From Opisthorchis felineus (taxonomy: Eukaryota; Platyhelminthes; Trematoda; Opisthorchiida; Opisthorchiidae): DNA of 64,000 bases. Position 1 is the first letter of the stretch. Each line of letters starts with the position of its first letter. Location: contig SJOL01007141.1 of assembly GCA_004794785.1 (NCBI GenBank), positions 1,094,285 to 1,158,284 on the forward strand, written 5' to 3'. The notes under the pieces were generated by a model. It was not told the origin of the DNA and did not search any database. It saw only the letters and a list, made by a program, of their open reading frames with translations. This document shows, piece by piece, positions 25,351 to 35,790 of the stretch. The position numbers were made by a program, and so were the translations under genes.

Positions 25351-25767
25351 ACCGGCCCGTAGCCTTTGATTTAGCCGTTTTATACTCAAAGCAGTGGGTG
25401 TTAAGGTTTTTTCAAGGGATCTGCTCGGAGCCACTGACTCCGTAGTCTGAACCACTTGGCTGTGAGATGCTGGTCTGGTTTGATGACAGAGAATAAGGCA
25501 CAGAAGTCTGACTGTTGTTTTCGGTGTACAAAAGGATGCACTTGGATCCATACAGAACTCTTAGTATGATTTAATTGTTTTTAGATCTTACTAGCTAATT
25601 CTCTGGTGGTCGCGACCAGCCTTTGGGCGATCGAACTTTGAGAATTTTAGGATCCAACTTTTCTGACCCATCCTTATTAGGGCCAAGCCAGCATTGCTGT
25701 CTTCATACGTATGGATATGTTAGTTGCCTGAAGGAAACCCCCTATTTCCCTTACGTCTCTATTTCAG

Positions 25768-25811
25768 GGGACAGTAAAATTTCACCTCCAAACCTTCTCC
25801 TATTGCTCACA
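25768..25811 (+). CDS. Short linker exon between bHLH and PAS-A
   Basis: A 44-base segment lies between a clear acceptor (CTCTATTTCAG) and a consensus donor (GTAAGT). Entered in phase 1 from the bHLH exon, it reads through 14 codons (start DSKISPPN, then a Leu run) and leaves in phase 0, exactly as the next exon needs. It supplies the linker between helix 2 and PAS-A; with the following exon that linker is about 38 residues, close to the spacing in HIF-alpha. Evidence is positional: both splice sites, frame and spacing. The exon is too short to identify alone. Confidence 0.55.
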
Positions 25812-26219
25812 GTAAGTGGTTCGCTGGCTTTGCTAGCGCGGGATCACGCTAGCACTTCAACTTGACCACCACATCAGAGTAATGGCTTTTTGTCTGACTC
25901 GTCTAGAAAAGGTGTGTATGACTTGGTGGTGCGTATTTGTTGATTGACACAACCATATTTTGTGTAGAATTGTCCCTTCGCCTATCACATACACTCCCCC
26001 ATACTGTGGATGAAATCATTCAGAATGTCCTTCCTTTCTATAGCTTTTTTTGTGTGTGTGTGATTTTGGTCGCATGGCGCCTCATTTTGCTGCTTTAAAA
26101 AACTCGGTGGAATCTTACTTCATACTGCCCCCACAGATCCATCAAATACTACCACGTTTTGTGATACGGCTCGCACATTCGGACCACTTGTTCATCAACC
26201 CAAGTCCGTTTTTTCCCAG

Positions 26220-26330
26220 CCTTCGCTCAGCCTGTGGTCTCAAAGCTTGATCGCACTGGTGGTGGATACGGCGGAGAACACCGTTGTCTTTGCACCCCCA
26301 TCATACTCCCAACTCATTGGACTTCCGTGG
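26220..26330 (+). CDS. PAS-A amino-terminal exon
   Basis: The exon of 37 codons enters and leaves in phase 0, between TTTTTTCCCAG and GTAAGT. The core, LIALVVDTAENTVVFAPPSY followed by SQLIGLPW, fits the first beta strands of a PAS domain: hydrophobic strand, charged turn, hydrophobic strand ending in a Ser/Pro stretch, then a helix ending in GLP. In HIF-alpha the matching region begins at LDGF and runs to the MGLTQ segment. The usual LDGF is replaced by SLIA. PAS-A normally mediates dimerisation with an ARNT-type partner. Identification rests on the pattern and on its place after the bHLH exon. Confidence 0.65.
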
Positions 26331-27125
26331 GTAAGTTGACTTTCATGGACTCTGTCTATGAATTATCATGGTGCTTCCATAAATTAAATAAGATGTTTGC
26401 ATGTTACGGGTCCCCGGGAATTCACATTATTGGCCTTTTTCAATCTTTGATTTAGCTGTTGTTCCTCTGCTGAACGTCCAAATCCAAACTCAACCCCGAG
26501 CGCACCACATACGCTTTACCCCTTTTAACATTTTGGTTGAATTTTACTCAATGTGCACTGTGGAAATTATTGGGCACGCCCAGCATGTACCCAACGGCAA
26601 CACCTAACTCAGTTCTGTAGGTTGGTAGTCATGATCCAACGCACTCCACTTTCGCTAGTTCGTGAATATCTCTTGAAATTGTTACTTCACATCCACGCAT
26701 CAGAAATTGCACAGAGGTGCAAATTTCAGCGTATGCTCTGGTCACTAAAATCTGTCATTGTGCGAAGTTACCTATGATCTTTTATGGGTAGAGATATTTG
26801 CGGGAAAAGAAAGCTTTTGGTCAAATGGGGATCTCCCTGAAGAGGAGTAGGTCACATTAAATCGCGGTTACTGTGAACGTCAGTTCGTCCCAGTCATGAA
26901 TATGCAAGGATGTTCCATATCTGGTGCATTCAAAACAGACTAGGGTAAATGCCTACATAGTACACTCACCGGAACTGTTCAAGGCACCCAGTCAGCCGGT
27001 GCATTTATTATTGAGCTTGTAACGAGGAGCCCTTTTGATATCCTCCGAAAATATTCGTTTGAGGCGGACTACTGTGTTAGCTTCTCTAGGATCCTCAATC
27101 GAGGTTTCGTTCTTTCAGTGAAGCT

Positions 27126-27276
27126 AATCCATGGTGAAAAGCCGAGAAGCGCTGTACACCTGTTTACTCTTTACTGGGCGTCATCAGCAGTACGCATCTC
27201 ACGAAACCCCAGGGTGCCTCGAACCCGCGACCTCTCGGCTAGTAGTTTGAACATTTAACCGTTCGGCAACGGGTGG
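27126..27276 (-). mobile_element. SINE-B (tRNA-derived), copy 1
   Basis: The reverse complement begins with a tRNA-like head: an A-box-like GTTGCCGAACGGTTAAATG and a B-box-like GGTCGCGGGTTCGAGGCA. A shared body follows with GGTTTCGTGAGATGCGTACT, GCTGATGACG and GCTTCTCGGCTTTTC. It is about 150 bases long. Two other copies are at 37.2 and 53.6 kb. Such elements are transcribed by RNA polymerase III and moved by a partner LINE, here probably an RTE. Confidence 0.65.
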
Positions 27277-27685
27277 CTGATCGGCAATGTGAGTAGCCTG
27301 CACTTAGACGGGATATGGCGATCAATCACGGGATCCGCATCACGCTTTAACTGGCTCCTCGAGTTGCGACTCAGATGGACTTTTCATTCATCGGGTGAAT
27401 TTTCTTTCTCTGAGCTACTTGAAGATTGGTGGTGCGAGTTAGTCACAATGCAGATCAGTCGCTCGGGACCGAGTTACTGCTGAACAGAAATCTTAACCGA
27501 AAATTACCAAAATCCCACACTACCAGCAGTTTCTAGGATCTGCCGGACGACGGTGACTGATGAGAGGTGATGATTTTAGAATTCATATGGCGAGATAGAC
27601 GGCCTCCTCGAGGAGCCAAGCTGTCTTTGAGCCTGTTTTCAGTTTTGCTTTGACGGCTGCAGTTTCCAGTGATTTGTTTACGTGG

Positions 27686-27879
27686 GGCTAAATGGCTCAG
27701 TGTTTAGAGTGCGAATTTACTGACCGGAAGGTTCGTGGTTTGAACCGACCTCTGCATCTCGACTTCCCCTGTCTAGGCTTGGGCAACCTGGCAGTATCCC
27801 AGCCCTTGTGCTTTATTTGGGTGGCATAACAGCTATGTACCGAAAGGGTGTTACAGCTGAACGACTATTTATTATTTTG
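27686..27879 (+). mobile_element. SINE-A (tRNA-derived), copy 1
   Basis: A tRNA-like head carries an A box (TGGCTCAGTGTTTAGAG) and a B box (GGTTCGTGGTTTGAACC) at about 27730-27746. A conserved body follows with TCTAGGCTTGGGCAACCTGG, TGGGTGGCATAACAGC and GTACCGAAAGGGTGTTACAG, then CTGAACGA and an A/T-rich tail (TATTTATTATTTT). At least five more copies are in the window. It lies in intron 3 of the bHLH-PAS gene in the sense direction. Confidence 0.75.
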
Positions 27880-27962
27880 ATTGTTTACCTGGCCCTTCGC
27901 CGCCCTAATTTGTCCACTTTTCATTCTATCTCTCGCCTCAGAATTCCATCATCGGCCTTCAG

Positions 27963-28319
27963 CTACCGGAATTACGCGCAAGACAGTTTGTTGCGGCGGC
28001 CGCGGTCTCTACTTCTCCATCCCCGAAGTTGAGGACTGTAAAGCCGCTCCTAACCCAGAACCGTTCCACTGACTCAAGCAGTTCTATGCGTTGTTCGCCC
28101 GATGCGTGCTTTCCAAGTACCAGTAGTGCCACTTGTTCGCTATCCAGCTCCTCTTTCTCAGAAAAGTCTGAAGGCTGGCCGGTGGCATTCGGTGATCGTT
28201 ATAGTCATTTGACCACACTTATCCCTCCAGATTCCTCTCTTGGTTCCTCTACTCTGTCCAACCCTGTTGACTCCAATACGGTTGTGTCGCGAGCTTCCTC
28301 AAATGACTACCCCAGTGTT
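27963..28319 (+). CDS. PAS-A continuation and Ser-rich insertion exon
   Basis: This 357-base exon (119 codons, phase 0 to 0) lies between CGGCCTTCAG and GTAAGT. Its first residues (LPELRARQFVAAA) could continue the PAS-A helix after GLPW, where HIF-alpha has FELTGHSVFDF, but the match is weak. The rest is low-complexity and rich in Ser, Thr and Pro, with runs such as STDSSSSMRCSP and SLSSSSFSEKSEG. It has no recognised fold and looks like a disordered insertion into the PAS region. Support comes from the open frame, two good splice sites and agreement of phase with both neighbours. Confidence 0.6.
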
Positions 28320-28579
28320 GTAAGTCATTTTCGTACAGAGTAGATCCGGGCTACATGTGTTTGTCCCTTGTTTGTCTTCTTTGGATTCGCCGTTACATGT
28401 CTTTTAATTTTCGCACGACTTATATTTTGCTGCTGCCATTGTTGCTGTGATAGTCCTTTGCGAGCACATCTAGAATGGCTTGGTTCATATATTTACACCT
28501 GGCAGTTTTACTGTTGCTTAGTGCTCCAGTTTCCTCTGTGATGAGAAATCATTTCCCGTAATTTTTGCTTCCATTTCAG

Positions 28580-28944
28580 CCTGTAATTTGCTGGGCCAGT
28601 TATCTTCTATCCAGTTCCTCGCAGAAGCCAGGTGCTAGATGTTTCGCGACTTCTCATCGCCAACTGAGCTCCGCGCTTTCCGATCATCTCGGGAATTCTC
28701 GCAACGATTCATACCCCGCTGCGTGTACACTGCGTGTGTTTTTGTTCAATCCAGTTATAACTCCCACAACAGCCAAACGTGCGCAGGAATCCGACCTGTA
28801 CTCATCTCCTTCGCCCATCATACCTGTGTCTTGTTTGACAGATTCTCCTGTGGATAGCTCCGTCAGTTCACACGCAGGACTCGCCAGTTCTCCCCGTTCA
28901 TATCATTTGTGGGATAGTTTGAAGTTTGTCGGTGTCCAACCTTC
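28580..28944 (+). CDS. Ser-rich insertion and start of PAS-B
   Basis: This 365-base exon (phase 0 in, phase 2 out) lies between CCATTTCAG and GTAAGT, 260 bases after the preceding exon. About 110 residues are Ser/Pro/Thr-rich, for example SSPRSYHLW and TDSPVDSSVSSH. The final residues, DSLKFVGVQPS, look like the first beta strands of a second PAS domain, comparable to the FSYCDERITEL or FTFVDHRCVATV segments of HIF and ARNT PAS-B. The split codon TC|T joins in frame to the exon at 42203, which continues the same PAS domain. The insertion shared by this and the previous exon is roughly 220 residues, unusually long for the PAS-A to PAS-B interval. Confidence 0.65.
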
Positions 28945-29726
28945 GTAAGTCCTGGTTATTGGGTAAATTCTTTTTCTGTTTGAGGTGCATCCGAGTACTG
29001 TTTTTCCAGTTATCCCATTACAACTGGGCCACGTTGTGTTCCAATGTATTATTGCTAGAATATGTAAGTATTCCTCAGATCGTTTAAACGATGAGGTTAA
29101 GTCTCGTAGCAATGCTATACACATGCCCACGCTCAGGTAGACGCGAGGTATTTAAGGCTGTCTACTTCATCTATCGCCTGTTCATGTTCGGTGATACCCT
29201 GGATATGTAAACAGGAAAGCGCGTGCTAAGCTATCCTAGGACATGTTAGTCAGCTTATCTGCATTCTTCTTGCCTGAGAAGCTGGGAATCGTGCTGACTG
29301 CTCACTGATATTCGGCAAGCTCTTGCTTTCACAATTTTAGAACGATCGTGTTGACCAGTGTTTGCTTCATTTATGCATAAATGATGTGGTCGCTAGGGAG
29401 CGTAGTGAGTGGACCATTTTGCCGTGTACTGCTCTCTGTAGAGAAGTTCCGCGAGCTCCTATCCGTGGGTATAGGATTGCATGAAAACTATTATGTACGC
29501 AGACAGATGCCATGCGACTCTGCTGTTGTAATGATTACAACGTTCGAACATCAGAAGTGAGCAAGTGGCCTCGGTCTCGAGGGTTGGAGATAGAATAATT
29601 AGTCAAACGTCCGATTCAACCGTCCTGAGTTACGGTTTCAGTTAACCTCTGTTAGCAGTATCACAGTGTTGAGACATCAGTATGTGAATACAAGGAACGC
29701 ATTGTATTTCCGGAGCACACCTTGAT

Positions 29727-29905
29727 GGTTGATCAGATGGCCTTTAATCTTTCGCTGAGCTTGGTAATTAGCTTACAAACGTTTTGTCACCAATAGAGGT
29801 GACATCATCAGGGCACGGTTGGATGATAGTGATGTCACCTGCATTGGTGACGAAACGTTCGCAAGCTAAATTGCCAAGCTGAGCGAACATGTTAACGGCC
29901 ACCTG
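29727..29905. repeat. Inverted pair of hammerhead-like Penelope 3' arms
   Basis: Two arms of about 80 bases face each other around a short spacer. The left arm starts GTTGATCAGATGGCC and contains CGTTTTGTCACCAATAGAGG followed by TGACATCATCAGGG. The right arm is its diverged reverse complement and ends GGCCACCTGATCAAC. Within each arm GTCACC and GGTGAC form a six-pair hairpin. On the minus strand the left arm reads CTGATGA, U, hairpin, then ACAAAACG (GAAA decayed to CAAA). The right arm has GACGAAACG but a degraded CTGATGA. The layout is that of a hammerhead catalytic core. The whole unit could fold back into one long hairpin. Confidence 0.6.
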
Positions 29906-30192
29906 ATCAACCATCAGTAAACACATCCGAGCTACAAATATTTCAGAGCACACCTTGTTGCACACGTGTTTCTGGGAGAACTGAGTGGTCAGCATAATCG
30001 AACGTGCCCTTTGAGTCAAGGATTACTAATAGTATGGGTCACCTGTACGTACGCCACTGCTCTGTTATTTGACAGAGGATGCCGATTTCATCTGTGCAAC
30101 CCCTTTCTCTCTGGAATCCCGTGTGCTGTTCTTGGTATACAGCTCTTCGTGTGCTGTGGCAAGACGACCGAGACTAATTGGCGCCATAAGTC

Positions 30193-30325
30193 TTGTCCTA
30201 AGACGCGGATGATTTGCAGAGTAACACTATTTGAACACACCACGAGGGCATTGGTTTACCGTAGAGATTGCCAGAGGATTTCAGTATGAACCAGATACTC
30301 TCACCGCCATCCTTAAACTAAGCCA
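30193..30325 (+). repeat. Direct repeat flanking Penelope copy 1 (left)
   Basis: Begins TCCTAAGACGCGGATGATTT and includes GCAGAGTAACAC, GGTTTACCGTAG, GATTGCC and GAACCAGATACTCTCACCG. The matching block is at about 31946-32060. Compared with it, this copy has roughly ten extra bases (CTATTTGAACA). Terminal direct repeats from tandem partial copies are known for Penelope-like elements; that assignment is inference. Confidence 0.6.
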
Positions 30326-30782
30326 TATGGTAGTGCTTCATCACGGGACTTTTCGCCGGATAAAATACATCCGTCCAAAGACGTAGGCTCCAACGTCCTC
30401 CGTCTGGGCTCCTTTTACTGACAACAGGTCCTGCTAGAAACTAGCAGGTGGCCAACTGCACAACATTTTTGACTAAATGGTTTAGGCGCTGCTCTTTGTT
30501 GGGAATGGTCCTTGTCAGCGGTAGCTTCACTTACGGGACATTTTTTAGAGCCTGTTTCTAGGGTAGGCTCGAGTATTCCCATAATTTGCCGCGCGTTCAT
30601 TTACCGTCGTGGATTCGTTAAGATTTTCGACCAGCACGGACACTTTCATCCTCACTTGACGCCTGCTAATGTGATGCTCTGTACTTTATCCGCGACCAGA
30701 CAGAATACGCCTTTGAGACTTAAGCCACTTCGGTCTTCTCAGAGATCCAGTGCGTCAGTAAGGCTGATTGTGGTGTTCCGCA

Positions 30783-30803
30783 TATATATATATATATATA
30801 TAT
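30783..30803. repeat. (TA)n microsatellite
   Basis: An uninterrupted TA run of about 10 repeats lies within the decayed Penelope copy, flanked by CGCA and TGCG. Confidence 0.95.
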
Positions 30804-31942
30804 GCGTTCACTTGGCGTGGGAAAAAATATATGCAAACAAAGATAATGAGGAGAGAACTTTTGGTTGGTTGTGCTGTAGGCGCTCGGAATTTCTTGCATT
30901 TTTCGCGTCATGTTTTTGTTGGGTAACTGAAACGCTTGTGATTGCAGATCCTCCAGTGATTTCGGCACTTTGCCCTGTCTCAGTGTCTCTGAACACTTCG
31001 CCTCAGGGCCATCCGGTCTCCAGTGGGGAAGCCTGGACAGCTGCACTTTCCCTATATACTCAAGCTTTTCGTATTTCTTCGGTGCGTCATCACTACCAAT
31101 CCGTTCGAGCACATGTGATCAGCACAATGTGCGATGGTAGACGTTGTGTTGACATACGCAGAACGTCATCTGCATAGCGCTGAACTATTTTTTGTGGATG
31201 GCGAAATCCCGTTCGCCACCCTCCATAAAGATATTGGCCACAACCTGGAACATTGGAGATCCCATTGCTAGACCTCGTTCTTGAGCGTAAACTGCTGAGT
31301 CGAAAATAAACGGCACGATTTTGAGAGCGTTGTATCTGTCAATAGCGTCTGTTTGGCTTAAACACCCCTGCCAACCGACAAGAACTTTTAATCGACATCC
31401 AAAACTGGTTTCATGTCCAGCTAGAAGAGACTTCACTGACCGGTTCTCCGTCTGTTTCAATCAATACATACTATTATCACCCAGGAACGTTTATGGGATA
31501 TCGGTGTATTCCGATCAACAGAGCAACTGTCCTCGCTTAGGAGCGTAGCGGAAATGCATCGGCTTATCACGAATCGTGTGAAATGATTGTCGCATGCCTT
31601 AAATAATTTACGGAAGCAGATCGGGGTCAGTTTTGTGGAAGCTTCCTCCCGTAAATTTATATTCTGCTCTTCCTGGAAAATTTGAAATTCCCTCTTTTCA
31701 GGAGCACTACTCTGCGAGACCGGTCCCCATAGCCATTTCTTCTTCGAGTTCAAAAATGGGGTGATCCTGCTTGTGCAAACCTTCCAAACAGTTTTTTCAT
31801 CCGAAGTTGGTTCCCGGTGAAATGAGTTTTTGGCTTTCGGGAGAATCTAGCTGCCAGCGAATAGTTAATGTTTATTGATCCACTCACCAGTCCGCACAGA
31901 GAATCTGTCACTCATCACTCCGTTGGTCCGGGATTTCTTCGA

Positions 31943-32064
31943 ATCCTAAGACGCGGATGACTTGCAGAGTAACACCACGAAAGCATTAGTTTGCCGTAGC
32001 GATTGGCAGGGAATTTAAGTATGAACCGGATACTCTCACCGACCCTCACCTTAGGAACATTGTC
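31943..32064 (+). repeat. Direct repeat flanking Penelope copy 1 (right)
   Basis: Begins TCCTAAGACGCGGATGACTT and continues GCAGAGTAACACCACGAA, GTTTGCCGTAGCGATTGG and GAACCGGATACTCTCACCG. It is the second member of the pair at about 30193-30325, roughly 1.75 kb away in the same orientation. Confidence 0.6.
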
Positions 32065-32205
32065 AGCAGTGCTCTTACAGTGCAAAACTTTCTTCTCCGT
32101 TCATTGCACAAAACAGTGGGTGAATGGGTGTTTCAATGGGTGATTCCACCAAAAACGTTAGTCAGGCGAACGAACCAGGTGCTGCTGTGCCCTAAAAGCC
32201 ATGAT

Positions 32206-32218
32206 GGGGGGGGGGGGG
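32206..32218. repeat. Poly-G tract (13)
   Basis: Thirteen consecutive G residues on the plus strand. This is simple sequence prone to length error. Confidence 0.95.
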
Positions 32219-32659
32219 TAAGAATGCTTCCGTTACAAGCTAGCTGGTTCTGCATGATAAGCTAGAAAAAGCAATTGTCATTCGGCCATGATATCAACAG
32301 CGAAGGTTCTCTTAGTCCGATCTTTAGTGTAAATTGGTTACATTCAGTGCACTGTTTCTTCGTTCGATGCATGCAAACGGTTGATTCACTGATCTCGGTA
32401 TAATGGAATGCTTCATGTTTATGCCCATATACTTGAAAACTTCGAACAATCATTGTAAAGTTTTTGGAGTAAGAGGCGTTACCATAGGATCTTGAGAGCG
32501 GTTCTGCAGGTAAAAAATAGATCGACCTTGACTAAACGGAAAGCAATTTAGGACGTACGTTAACTGATCCGTGTTTGGAGATGCTAAATTCAGCTGCGAA
32601 TGCATCTATCGACTTATGTCTTCGAAGTCTTTTGGATCGTTAACCACGTGTGCCCTTTA

Positions 32660-34430
32660 AAACAAGTGTAGACTGGATGGTCGTTGGTTTGTTCTCTGAG
32701 TTGGGCAATTCGATTGTAAACGTTTCATCACCAATCGGGGTGACATCATCACTGTGCTGTTAAGGAACATAGAAGTATGTCGGCGGTTATGCGTTGACTA
32801 GTGGTGCATGTTTGTTAATATATGTGCTGTTAACCGGAGCTGACCTTCGATCACGACTGGCTGTTCGGTCGGGTGGTTCCATTGGTTGGTCTGTTATCCT
32901 GACTGGTTGGTGACCACGTGACCTTTGAGCTTGGCCTCCCCTGCTCTCGCACTCTGGTCGGTGCTTGAGTAACCTCTGTCCTTGACCTCTCTGGTTTCCT
33001 GTTTGCGACATTTGTTGATCCAACTCCAAGGTGTTTCTTGTTTCTTGGTTTGTCAATCCGATATTAGGATCTCTTTGACTATTCCAGTTGAGATATTGGT
33101 CCTTTGCACATAGTGGTGCGCATATTAGATCTAGTTCAATGCGTCGGTTGTCGAATCCGTCATGATGTGCTGTGCTTCCAGAAACACTCCCTTCCGTATC
33201 TCGTGTCTCCGTATGCCAAGATTTTTGCGTTTTCCAGATTGAATTTGTGGTCTTCTTGGTCTAGGATAGGGGATCATGTTTCCTGACGACCGCGTTGTGT
33301 TCCTTGATTCGTGTGCATAATTTCCTCCCAGTTTGTCCAACGTAGAACTTGTTGCAGTTGATTTGGCATGTCACACTGTTCCTCTTGGTTTTATCTCGGC
33401 TATCCCTCGGTCTTGAGATTCGGTTTGTGGGCTACCAGGATTCCTTTTCGAGCTAACAGTATGGCTGTGAGTTAGGATATATTCTTGATGTAAGGTAGGA
33501 CTACTCGTTTGGTAGCTTGTTCCTGCTGTTGCTGTTGTTCAAGCTTCTCTTGATAAAATTCCTTGGATGTCCATTGTTTTGTAATACTCTGAACAGATGG
33601 TTTTCTTCCTTCCTTAATTCTGTGATTTCGCAATTTGCCTCCACCATCTTGAACAGAGTTGGAACGTTACTCTTCTGGTGGTTCGTTGGATGATTACTGT
33701 CGTAGTTAAGTATTTCTGTATGTGCCTCTTTACGGTATGCTCAGGTTTCCAGTGTCCCATCCACTTTTGTGCTCATTACAACGTCCAAGAATGGTATTCG
33801 GTTGTTTTCTATCCAGTTCGATTGTATACTTGATGTCTTCAAACGTATTTTTGAGCAGCTCATGCGCATTGCGTACTGAATCTCGTTTCGTGATGACAAA
33901 CGTGTCGTTCATGTAGCGGATCCATTGTTTTGGATTGAGGATTGGCAGTACCGCGTGTTCTAATCTTTACATTACCGCCCTAGTGATAAATCGTGATATT
34001 GGAGATCCCATTGGAGTCCAAATGAATAACGTCGATATCAAATTAAGCTTTATATGACTGTCTACAATAACGATAGATAGTTGTAGATTTAGTTACCCTA
34101 CTTTCCAGGAGTACCTGCTTTTTGACACCATTAAGATTCCCGTATGGTTTAGTCGCATCTGCTTGAATTGTAGGCACTTAGGATAAGTTCGAACGTTCCT
34201 ACGTCGAAAATACAGCCCACATTAGACACGAAAATTCCCATTTGTTTCCACTGGATAAGTTCGGATGCAGTTTCCTCCATCAATTCCACGCTCTGATTCC
34301 AGGGCTATTTAGGTTGCGATTAAAAAACCACTTTGGTGCAGATAGGATGGTTAATAGTCCCACACCTTTGGCGTGACGCTTAGCTCATGACATTCGTAAT
34401 TACGTAACCGAAAAAGTTCATAGTTCACCA
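32660..34430 (-). mobile_element. Penelope-like element copy 2 (RT plus GIY-YIG plus hammerhead-like tail)
   Basis: On the minus strand a reverse transcriptase block TPMGSPISRFITRAVM lies at about 34020-33970, followed by LEHAVLPILNPKQWIRYMND and TFVITKRDSVRNAHELLKNT (33912-33840). Further pieces follow (NGHPRNFI; VVLPYIKNIS). A GIY-YIG-type endonuclease segment is at about 33370-33270: VTCQINCNKFYVGQTGRKLC followed by TRIKEHNAVVRKHDPLS. A downstream piece GREFLEAQHIM is partly readable near 33180. About 350 bases further lies the hammerhead-like arm at 32670-32757. Intact elements encode a single protein that copies RNA and cuts the target. Stops and shifts make this copy inactive. Its RT active site reads YMND where many copies have Y(V/A)DD. 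Confidence 0.75.
32670..32757 (-). ncRNA. Hammerhead-ribozyme-like core in the 3' tail of Penelope copy 2
   Basis: The reverse complement reads CAGTGATGATGTCACC, a CGATT loop, GGTGATGAAACG, then TTTACAATCGAATTGCCC. GTCACC/GGTGAT can pair, and GAAAC follows at once, as in the hammerhead order core box, stem II, GAAA. The first box is GTGATGA, not CTGATGA. One extra U separates it from the hairpin, and stem I and the cleavage site cannot be assigned with confidence. Hammerhead motifs are known in Penelope-like elements of many animals. Activity here is unproven and unlikely for this eroded copy. Confidence 0.45.
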
Positions 34431-35790
34431 CACACCAACGTCCAACACTATCTAATATCGTGCAGCAGTGCAGTATAGCTCCTTTCTTTGTAGAACACCA
34501 GGCTTCTGGCTACAAGATTGTCTTTCCACGACTCCCACACCGGTGTGTTTCACAGAAAGCGTTGATGATGCACGCGTGCACACGATTGTGTTTCACTGAG
34601 AGGCCAACCGTGCTCGTCAGCTCACTATTTGTTATGTTGGACGCAGTCGACCGTGGACGCCCAATCTAATCGTTGTTAGTTAGTCAACGATAAATCGCCG
34701 CTACACAGTCACCAATCAAATACCAACCAGGGTGTCTGTCAAACCTTGCAGCAAACGGAGCTACTCCGTCCAGTTACTTGTCATTGATCAGTCTCTGACA
34801 CGAGAATGAACATACCGGTTTCACAGAGCACGTCGCTAAAATCTGGGTTGTCTAGTTAGCCTTATTTTATCAGACAGTGGCAGGTGGCAACAGCTCTGAT
34901 CATACAATGCTATCTAACAAATGTATGTACATCTTGTCCGATCCTTAACGCAATACCATCTCTGTCAAGCCTGTCTTCGTGAGACAGAATCTCAACGCTA
35001 CCTAGGGGCGATCTTGAGATGCTCGTAGTGCAGCAAATGACTTTCATTCTATGGTATGGCTGGTCGACTGAAAAAAGTTATTGTTGTAGGCCAGTAAATA
35101 ACACATGGTTTCGAACTTGAAAAAAATGTAGGAAAGATTTAAGGGTAACAAAGATAATAACGAAAGAAACAACAGGAGCGTCCTGAGTCGTATTTCTCCA
35201 GGTTCATATGCATAAACAGTCGCTCCCAGCATGGAAATCGAACTGAACTAAGGAAGTCACCCTGGACATCACATCCTTCATGTTGTTCCACCATGTCGCT
35301 TCTTCACTTCTGTTCTTCGCATTCCGAACAGTGCGCTACTTGTGGTCATTGTTGTGGTATTCTTAGGAGAGGCTGACGGAAAGAAATTGCATTCCCGAGT
35401 TCTGTTTCCATGTAATCACGTGAGGTACGTCGTCACACCTCTGCACTGCTGACGTATTGCTCCCGGTAAACGCGCGAAATGCTTCGTAAGAAGTAATGGT
35501 CACACGAAGATAGTCGTTACGGATCCTCCGTACGAAGTCACTAGCAGCAATACCACCCTGACAGGTACACAATATGCTCGATGTTTGCTGAACTGAACGA
35601 CGTCACACCGTCGCCAAAAATATCAGGGTTAGAGAGCACGATACAGGCTGTTTTTTGATGATACAATGTCCTCCGAAGTTGAGATTTGGCTGCTGAGTTG
35701 GGTGAAATAAGTCGTGGATTTCAGTTATTCCATGACAGGCTCAACTATGGCAGGAATCAATTTCAAGTGCTTTACTTTCAAGTGGTATAG
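34430..35790. other. Nothing recognised
   Basis: Intronic stretch with short frames on both strands and no identifiable transposon domain, SINE head or exon. Remote Penelope N-terminal sequence may be present near 34.4 kb but could not be read. Confidence 0.35.

Larger units (their letters stand above)
21902..25767 (+). other. Intron 1 of the bHLH-PAS gene, filled with RTE fragments
   Basis: This 3.9-kb stretch lies between the bHLH exon and a 44-base exon. Its first 900 bases hold nothing I recognise. From about 22.8 kb it contains a plus-strand RTE 3' end followed by a long decayed minus-strand RTE copy, each listed separately. The donor is CAG|GTCAGA and the acceptor is CTATTTCAG. That it is an intron is inferred from the phase agreement of the flanking exons. 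Confidence 0.5.
26331..27962 (+). other. Intron 3 of the bHLH-PAS gene
   Basis: This 1.6-kb stretch holds a minus-strand SINE-B copy (about 27126-27276) and a plus-strand SINE-A copy (about 27686-27879). The remainder, including 26331-27120, shows no coding segment with acceptable splice sites that I can support. Confidence 0.45.
30190..31960 (-). mobile_element. Penelope-like element copy 1 (RT fragment)
   Basis: The minus strand at 31460-31190 encodes ALKIVPFIFDSAVYAQERGL followed by AMGSPMFQVVANIFMEGGER. After a frameshift, IVQRYADDVLRMS lies at about 31145-31190. The G-(T/L)-(P/A)-MGSP block followed closely by RYxDD is characteristic of Penelope-like reverse transcriptases. Upstream residues (31753-31457) have no clear match. 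No GIY-YIG domain is readable before 30.2 kb. A (TA)n run interrupts the copy at 30783-30803. Direct repeats of about 120 bases flank it. Confidence 0.6.

Noticed and set aside
25318..25375. GGTTCGAGACC resembling a tRNA B box
   Set aside because: No A box upstream at the expected spacing and no body shared with either SINE family.
30512..31177. A 221-codon plus-strand frame
   Set aside because: It runs across the (TA)n microsatellite (YIYIYIY) and antisense to the Penelope RT, so it is a shadow of the element.
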